Both the position numbers and the translations under genes were made by a program. The notes beneath the pieces are model-generated. The model was not told where the DNA came from and ran no database searches. It worked only from the letters and a program-made list of their open reading frames with translations. A DNA stretch of 64,000 bases from Bog-756 sp963776225 (GTDB lineage: Bacteria; Actinomycetota; Acidimicrobiia; Acidimicrobiales; RAAP-2): assembly GCA_963776225.1 (NCBI GenBank), contig CAVZLL010000003.1, positions 1-64,000 of the forward strand. Reading direction: 5' to 3'. Of this stretch, positions 59,245 through 64,000 are shown in pieces (position 1 is the first letter of the stretch; every line of letters begins with the position of its first letter).

Positions 59245-60413
59245 CCGGCGAGAGCCCGTTGACGGTCGCCCTCGACGCGAGCGCGGTGCCCGAGCGCCCG
59301 GTCGGGGCCGGCCAGTACGTCCTGCAGCTCGCGGGAGCGCTCTCCACTCGGCCCGACGTCGACCTGGTCGTGTGCAGCCGCCGCACCGACCGCGCCCGCT
59401 GGGAGGCGCTCGCCGCACCGGTCGGTCTGCTGGCCTCGGCACCCGACTCACGTCCGCTGCGCGTGGCGTGGGAGCGGACCCGGCTCGGCCCGCTGGCCGC
59501 CGGCGCCGGCGCGGCCGTGCTCCACGCTCCCCACTACACGATGCCCCGTCGTCCGCCGGTCGCCTCGGTGGTCACCATCCACGATCTGAGCTTCTTCGAA
59601 TGGCCCCGGTGGCACGAGCGGTCGAAGGTGCTGCTCTTCCGGAGGGCGATCCGGACGGCTGCCCGGACCGCCGAGGTCGTGGTGTGCCCGAGCCGGATCA
59701 CCGCCGACTCCCTCCACCGGTGGTGCAGGGTCGACGCGGAGGTGGTGGTCGCCCCGCACGGGGTGGACGCCGGACGGTTCCGTCCGGACGAACCGTCCCC
59801 GGGAGCGGACGCCTCCGCCATCGCCCGCCTCGACGGCCGACTCGCCGGCCCGGACCGGTTCCTGCTCTTCGTCGGCACCCTCGAGCCGCGCAAGGACGTG
59901 CCCACCCTGGTCGAGGCGTTCGCCCGGGTGGCCGGACGCCACCCGGACGCGCTGCTCGTGCTGGCGGGCGGACGCGGATGGGGAGCGGACGCCGTCGACC
60001 GTTCGGTCGCGGCCTCGGGTCTCGCCGGCCGCATCGTCCGGACCGGTTACGTCGGCGACCCGGAGGTCGCCGCCCTTCTCCGGACGGCCACCGCCGCGGT
60101 CTACCCGTCGCGCTACGAGGGCTTCGGCCTCCCCGCCCTCGAGGCCCTCGCCTGCGGGACGCCGCTGGTCACCACCTCCGGGACGGCGATGGAGGAGGTA
60201 GCCGGCGCGAGTGCGCTCCTGGTCGGACCCGGCGACGTCGCCGCGCTCGCCGACGCGATCGACCTGGTGCTCGCGTCATCGACCGGCGCGCCGGACGCCG
60301 CGGCAGCCGAACGCCGTGCGCTCGGACAGGAGATCGCGCGCCGCCACACCTGGGAGGCGAGCGCGGCCCTCCACGTGGCGGCCTACCGCTCCGCGCGCCG
60401 CCGCCGGGGATGA
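59241..60413 (+). CDS. Glycosyltransferase family 4 (GT-B)
   Basis: A 390-residue GT-B transferase. It starts LTVALDASAVPERPVGAGQY, has VVTIHDLSFFEWPRWH in the first domain, and the donor domain has LLFVGTLEPRKDVPTLVEAF, IVRTGYVGDPEVAALLRTAT and YPSRYEGFGLPALEALACG. It is similar to the other two GT4 genes, so the three may have arisen by duplication, each adding a sugar. The GTG start overlaps the previous stop, and its own end runs into a 15-base tandem repeat. Confidence 0.9.
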   Translation: MTGESPLTVALDASAVPERPVGAGQYVLQLAGALSTRPDVDLVVCSRRTDRARWEALAAPVGLLASAPDSRPLRVAWERTRLGPLAAGAGAAVLHAPHYTMPRRPPVASVVTIHDLSFFEWPRWHERSKVLLFRRAIRTAARTAEVVVCPSRITADSLHRWCRVDAEVVVAPHGVDAGRFRPDEPSPGADASAIARLDGRLAGPDRFLLFVGTLEPRKDVPTLVEAFARVAGRHPDALLVLAGGRGWGADAVDRSVAASGLAGRIVRTGYVGDPEVAALLRTATAAVYPSRYEGFGLPALEALACGTPLVTTSGTAMEEVAGASALLVGPGDVAALADAIDLVLASSTGAPDAAAAERRALGQEIARRHTWEASAALHVAAYRSARRRRG

Positions 60414-60450
60414 CGCCGTCGGGGATGACGCCGTCGGGGATGACGCCGTC
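60406..60450 (+). repeat. 15-base tandem repeat, three copies
   Basis: ggggatgacgccgtc occurs at 60406-60420, 60421-60435 and 60436-60450. It spans the end of the GT4 gene, whose TGA lies in the first copy, and the short gap before the next gene. Confidence 0.9.
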
Positions 60451-60477
60451 GGGATGATCCGTGCGGCGCCCAGCCGG

Positions 60478-60483
60478 TAGGGT
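60478..60483 (+). promoter_or_regulatory. -10 box of the GDP-sugar reductase-like gene
   Basis: TAGGGT followed by eight bases and the GTG at 60492; leaderless arrangement. Confidence 0.45.
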
Positions 60484-60491
60484 GACCGGTC

Positions 60492-61391
60492 GTGCGCTCC
60501 TTGATCACCGGTGGCCACGGCTTCGTGGGCACCTGGCTGGCCGAGCACCTCCGTGCCGAAGGCGATCAGGTCGTCCAGATCGACCGGGAGGTCGAGATCA
60601 CCGACCCCGACGCACTGCTGGTCGCGCTCACCGATGCGGCACCTGACGCGGTCTACCACCTTGCCGCGCTCACCCACGTCGGCGAGTCCTGGGACGATCC
60701 GCTCCGGGTGCTCGAGGTCAACGTGATCGGCACCGGTGCGGTGCTCGCGGCGGCCAGGCGGTGCGGCACCGACCCCACCGTGCTGGTCACCAGCTCCGCG
60801 GAGGTCTACGGCGCGGTGACCGACCCGTCGAAGCTCCCGCTGACCGAGCGTTCGCCCACCGCGCCGCTCACCCCCTACGCCGCGTCGAAGCTCGCCGCGG
60901 AGGCACTGGTGCGCCAGGCCTACCTCGGCCACGGCCAGCGGACCATCGTGGTCCGTCCGTTCAACCACATCGGGCCCGGGCAGTCCACCGCGTTCGCCGT
61001 GCCGGCCCTCGCCCGCCGCATCGTCGAGGCGGCGAGGACCGGCGCGACCGGGATCCCGGTCGGCAACCTCTCCGCCCGGCGCGACTTCACCGACGTCCGG
61101 GACGTGGTCCGCGCCTACCGGCTGCTCGTCGAGTCGGGGGAGCCCGGCGGCGTCTACAACGTCTGCTCCGGACGGGACGTCTCGATACAGGAGATCGCCG
61201 ACCGCCTCGCCGACTTGGCGGGGAGCCCGGTCGAGCTCGAGGTCGACCCCTCCCTCATGCGCCCCGTGGAGGTCCCGGTTCTTCGCGGCGACCCGGCGGG
61301 CCTGCAGCAGGCGACCGGATGGAAGCCGGAGCTGGACCTCGACAGGACCCTCGCCGACGTGCTGGAGCGCGAGCGGCGGGCAGCCGGCTGA
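60492..61391 (+). CDS. GDP-6-deoxy-4-keto-mannose reductase/dehydratase-like SDR
   Basis: A 299-residue extended SDR. NAD(P) motif LITGGHGFVGTWLAEHL, YHLAALTHVGESWDDPL, the Ser region VTSSAEVYGAV, the intact TPYAASKLAAEALV pair and RPFNHIGPGQSTAFAVPAL resemble Rmd and Gmd proteins of GDP-deoxyhexose (for example GDP-rhamnose) synthesis. The specificity is inferred. With the nucleotidyltransferase at 51.6 kb it may form a GDP-linked branch of sugar supply in this cluster. Confidence 0.87.
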   Translation: MRSLITGGHGFVGTWLAEHLRAEGDQVVQIDREVEITDPDALLVALTDAAPDAVYHLAALTHVGESWDDPLRVLEVNVIGTGAVLAAARRCGTDPTVLVTSSAEVYGAVTDPSKLPLTERSPTAPLTPYAASKLAAEALVRQAYLGHGQRTIVVRPFNHIGPGQSTAFAVPALARRIVEAARTGATGIPVGNLSARRDFTDVRDVVRAYRLLVESGEPGGVYNVCSGRDVSIQEIADRLADLAGSPVELEVDPSLMRPVEVPVLRGDPAGLQQATGWKPELDLDRTLADVLERERRAAG

Positions 61392-61423
61392 GGCCGGGCG
61401 CCGGCGGCGCCCCGGCGGAAGGG

Positions 61424-61828
61424 TCAGGCCGCGGCGCTCGGGCGGAGGGTGCGGAGCTGGGTGCGGGCCTCCTTGGCCTGCACGTGGGCCTGCTTTGCGA
61501 GATCCCGGGCCTGGGTCGGCAGCCGGTCCTCGAGGGGGGCGAACGCGGCCTCGACCCGCTCGATGATCTCCTCGACCCGGTCCATGAGCAGGTCGACCTT
61601 GGCGTCGACGTCCTGGATGGCGTCGGCGAGGTCGGAGCGGACCGCGGTCACCCGCCCGCCGAGCCCGGCGGCGTTCGGGGTGGAGAGCTTCTTGCCCAGC
61701 TGATGGCGTTCGACCTGGATGCGCTGGAAGCCGAGGACACCGGCACCGATCACGATGTACGTGGCGTCCACGGCAACGTTGGCGAGGTCCCTCGCGGCCC
61801 TGGTGACGTCGGTCCTGAGGTCTGGCAT
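61424..61828 (-). CDS. Small helical protein with one hydrophobic segment
   Basis: A 134-residue protein. A hydrophobic stretch lies at about residues 17-32 (VAVDATYIVIGAGVLGF), and the rest is a long charged, heptad-like helix (LADAIQDVDAKVDLLMDRVE through VHVQAKEA-like tail), suggesting a membrane-peripheral coiled coil. No family is recognised. The start is firm: AAGGAG lies six bases before the ATG. It is opposite in direction to the sugar genes on both sides. Confidence 0.75.
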   Translation of the reverse strand: MPDLRTDVTRAARDLANVAVDATYIVIGAGVLGFQRIQVERHQLGKKLSTPNAAGLGGRVTAVRSDLADAIQDVDAKVDLLMDRVEEIIERVEAAFAPLEDRLPTQARDLAKQAHVQAKEARTQLRTLRPSAAA

Positions 61829-61869
61829 GGTTCGCTCCTTGGGTCGGATCGGGGGGTGGGAGGTCGTCG

Positions 61870-61920
61870 TGACCCGAATACAAGTGTATACGTGATGATA
61901 AACAGTTGCAAGCACCCGGG
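61870..61920 (-). promoter_or_regulatory. Probable promoter region of the small helical protein gene
   Basis: A locally AT-rich stretch. On the minus strand TTGCAA is followed by 17 bases and TACACT, inside a segment that includes the palindrome gtatac. It is the only clearly AT-rich spot in this part of the cluster. Confidence 0.45.
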
Positions 61921-62032
61921 GGGTCGTCGCCGGTGCTGCACGGGGTGCCGGAGCGGCGCTCGCCTGCGAACCCCAGCGGCACAAAAACCGCCTCTGAGCA
62001 GGAAGATCCCCACGGGCCGGGTGGCGGCCGGT

Positions 62033-62038
62033 TAGCCT
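62033..62038 (+). promoter_or_regulatory. -10 box of the large GT2 membrane protein gene
   Basis: TAGCCT, nine bases before the ATG at 62048. Confidence 0.4.
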
Positions 62039-62047
62039 TTGCCCCTT

Positions 62048-64000
62048 GATGGACACCCTGGCCCCGCCGGTCGTCGCCGTCGTCGTGGCCCACGATCCCG
62101 GTCCGTGGTTCGAGGAGACCCTCGAGTCGCTCGCCTCCCAGGACTATGCCGAGCTCTCGGTGCTCGTCCTCGACGCCGCCGGTCGTGGGGACGATCTCGC
62201 GGCCCGGGTGGCCGACGTCCTCCCTTCGGCCTACGTGCGCCGGTTCGACGCCAACCGCGGCTTCGCCGCCACCGTGGACGAGGTCCAGGCCATGGTCGCC
62301 GGTGCCGACTACTACCTGCTCTGCCACGACGACGTGGCGCTCTTCGAGGACACGGTGCACCTGATGGTCGAGGAGGCCTTCCGCTCCAATGCCGGCGTGG
62401 TCTCACCGAAGGTGGTCAGCTGGGACGATCCCGACCGGCTGGTGCACGTGGGGATGGTCGTCGACAAGGGCGGGTCGGTGGTCGAGCGGGTGCAGCCCCA
62501 CGAGATCGACCACGGTCAGCACGATGCGGTGCGTGACGTCTTCGTCGCCCCGGGCGGGTGCACCCTGGTCCGGGCCGACCTGTTCGCCGAGCTCGGGGGG
62601 TTCGACCCGTCCATCGTGGCCATGGGGGAGGATCTCGACCTCTGCTGGCGGGCCCAGGTGATGGGGGCGCGGATCATCGTGGCCCCCGGGGCACGGGTCC
62701 GCCACCTCGAGGTCCTGGCGGGCGGAGCCCGCGCGCTCGAGCCGTCCCTGCTCGGCGCAGCCGGTGGTGCGGCGTCCCGCCACCCGGTGACCCTCCAGGA
62801 GCTCCAGCGCCGTCACGAGCTGCTCGCCGTCTTCAAGTGCTACGGACGGACCCACCTGGTCCGGGTCGTGCCGCAGGTGTTCCTGCTGGCGATGGGCGAG
62901 GTGGTGGTGGCAGAGCTGGCAGGCAACCGGGCGAGAGCCCGGGCGGTCACCCGGGCCTGGCGCTGGAACCTCGGCCGTCTCGGGGTGATCCGGGCCCAGC
63001 GGGCCGAGCTGCGGGCGAAGCGTCGCCTCGGGGACAAGGAGATCCGGCTGCTCCAGGTCGGGGGCAGCGCGCGGCTCGCGGCCTACACCCGACGGGTGTT
63101 CCAGCACGGCTTCGCCGGCGCACATGCAGAGGAACTGGCCGCAGCGGTGACGGCCGCAGGAGGCGCGCCGGCAGGGGAGTGGGAGGACCGCATCCCGGTC
63201 GGCGATCCCGGGTCGGGGGAGCCGGAACCCTCGGGTCAGGTGGCGACGCGGGTCCGGCTCGCGGTCTGGCTGGTGGCCGCGCTGGTGGTCGTGGTCGGCT
63301 CGCGGGACGTCCTGACCGGCCATCTGCCGGCCCTGGGTCAGTTCACGCCCTTCCCGGGCTGGTCGGCGACCCTCTCGGCCTTCTTCGGGGGCTGGCACCC
63401 GTCGGGCGTGGGCACGACCGCCCCGAGCTCGCCGGGGCTGGGGATCACCGCGGTACTCGGCACGGTCCTCCTCGGGGGGATGGGTCTCACCCAGAAGCTC
63501 CTCGTCTTCGGCTGCCTACCGGTCGGCGCCTGGGGGGTGGTGCGCCTCCTGCGCCCGTTCGGTTCCCAGCGCGCGGCGATGGTGGCCGGCCTCGCCTACC
63601 TGGCCATGGCCCTCCCCTACGACGCGCTCGCACTCGGACGCTGGGGTGCGCTGGTGGTCTATGCCGGACTGCCCTGGGCCCTCGGCTGCCTGTTGCGGGC
63701 GACCGGTCTCGAGCCCTTCGTCCGTGTGGACGCCGGCCGCCCCGGACCGCCGCAGGCCCTGTCCGCGGACGGGGGGCACGCCGTTGCGGTCATCCCGCAT
63801 CCCAGCGCCACCGGCGCATGGGCCGCCCGGCACGGTCTGTTCGGCGGCGCGCTCGCCCTCGGCCTGCTCGAGGCGCTCCTGGTCGCGTTCGTTCCCGCAG
63901 CGGCGATCGTCGTGGTGCTGGCGGCGTTCTCCCTCCTCGTCCCCGCCCTCCTGTTCGGGGATGCGAGGCGCGCCGGCCGGGCCGTCCGCCTCGCCATCGG
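62048..64000 (+). CDS. Large membrane protein with N-terminal GT2 domain (3' end outside window)
   Basis: At least 651 residues, with no stop before the window ends. Residues 1 to about 300 are a GT2 domain: VVAVVVAHDPGPWFEETLES, YYLLCHDDVALFED (metal-binding), VAPGGCTLVRADLFAELGGF and MGEDLDLCWRAQVMGARI. A charged linker (300-395) follows, and from about residue 397 several transmembrane helices (RLAVWLVAALVVVVG, then others such as LFGGALALGLLEALLVAF) with outside loops. This resembles large envelope glycosyltransferases of actinobacteria that act at the membrane. The acceptor is unknown. Confidence 0.88.

Noticed and set aside
1..64000. tRNA, rRNA or other structured RNA genes
   Set aside because: No cloverleaf with a GGTTCGA-type T-arm in proper context and no rRNA segment was recognised by eye. 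A covariance-model scan could still find small RNAs.

Overview
The window looks like chromosomal DNA of a high-GC actinobacterium, most likely of the class Acidimicrobiia or a close relative; this is inferred, with no marker gene to prove it. Pointers are the high GC content, a homodimeric AceE-type pyruvate dehydrogenase E1, biotin-dependent acyl-CoA carboxylase of the AccA3 type, coenzyme F420 genes (cofD, cofE), B12-dependent enzymes, frequent GTG starts, many GTGA/ATGA stop-start overlaps, and TAnnnT -10 boxes placed 6-8 bases before start codons, which implies leaderless mRNAs. I saw no rRNA, tRNA, CRISPR array, integrase or transposase.

Layout. 1-5.1 kb: the end of a glycogen-debranching-type glycosidase, an MBL-fold hydrolase, an acyl-CoA dehydrogenase with a small secreted protein, an AraC-type regulator with a VOC protein, and thiE with a HhH-GPD glycosylase. 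5.8-18.7 kb: central metabolism, with aceE (E1), rnhA, an SDR, an ABC-2 exporter pair, then E3 (lpd) overlapping E2, followed by one fused LipB-LipA protein. The genes for E1, E2, E3 and for making and attaching their lipoyl cofactor thus lie within 11 kb. An M24 peptidase and a degenerate SDR follow. 18.7-32.2 kb: a SpoIIAA-like protein, two membrane or secreted proteins, metH divergent from a PduO-type cobalamin adenosyltransferase, pepA, gpsA, a conserved hypothetical, a nitroreductase, a rhodanese-MoeB fusion and an acyl-CoA mutase large subunit. MetH and the mutase need B12, and the mutase needs the adenosylated form that PduO makes.

32.15-40.71 kb is an accessory insert. It is lower in GC in the lines I counted and is bracketed by a roughly 55-bp imperfect direct repeat of the mutase gene's 3' end. 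It carries an MFS exporter, a membrane protein, a hotdog thioesterase, a class A beta-lactamase-like protein with five 42-residue repeats, an alpha/beta-hydrolase-cyclase fusion, a small membrane protein, and a TetR plus deazaflavin-reductase operon with a clear operator between its -35 and -10 boxes. No recombinase is visible inside.

40.7-64 kb: an M20 amidohydrolase, the biotinylated carboxylase alpha subunit and, divergently, its biotin ligase. Then comes a surface-polysaccharide cluster: dTDP-rhamnose genes (rmlB, rmlD), UDP-xylose genes (ugd, uxs), a nucleotidyltransferase, three epimerase/reductase-type SDRs, six glycosyltransferases and a membrane-anchored protein, interrupted by a DEAD-box helicase and cofE/cofD. 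Two genes here (ugd and one GT4) are broken by single-base -1 shifts in G or GCC runs, either sequencing errors or real lesions. The last gene runs off the window.
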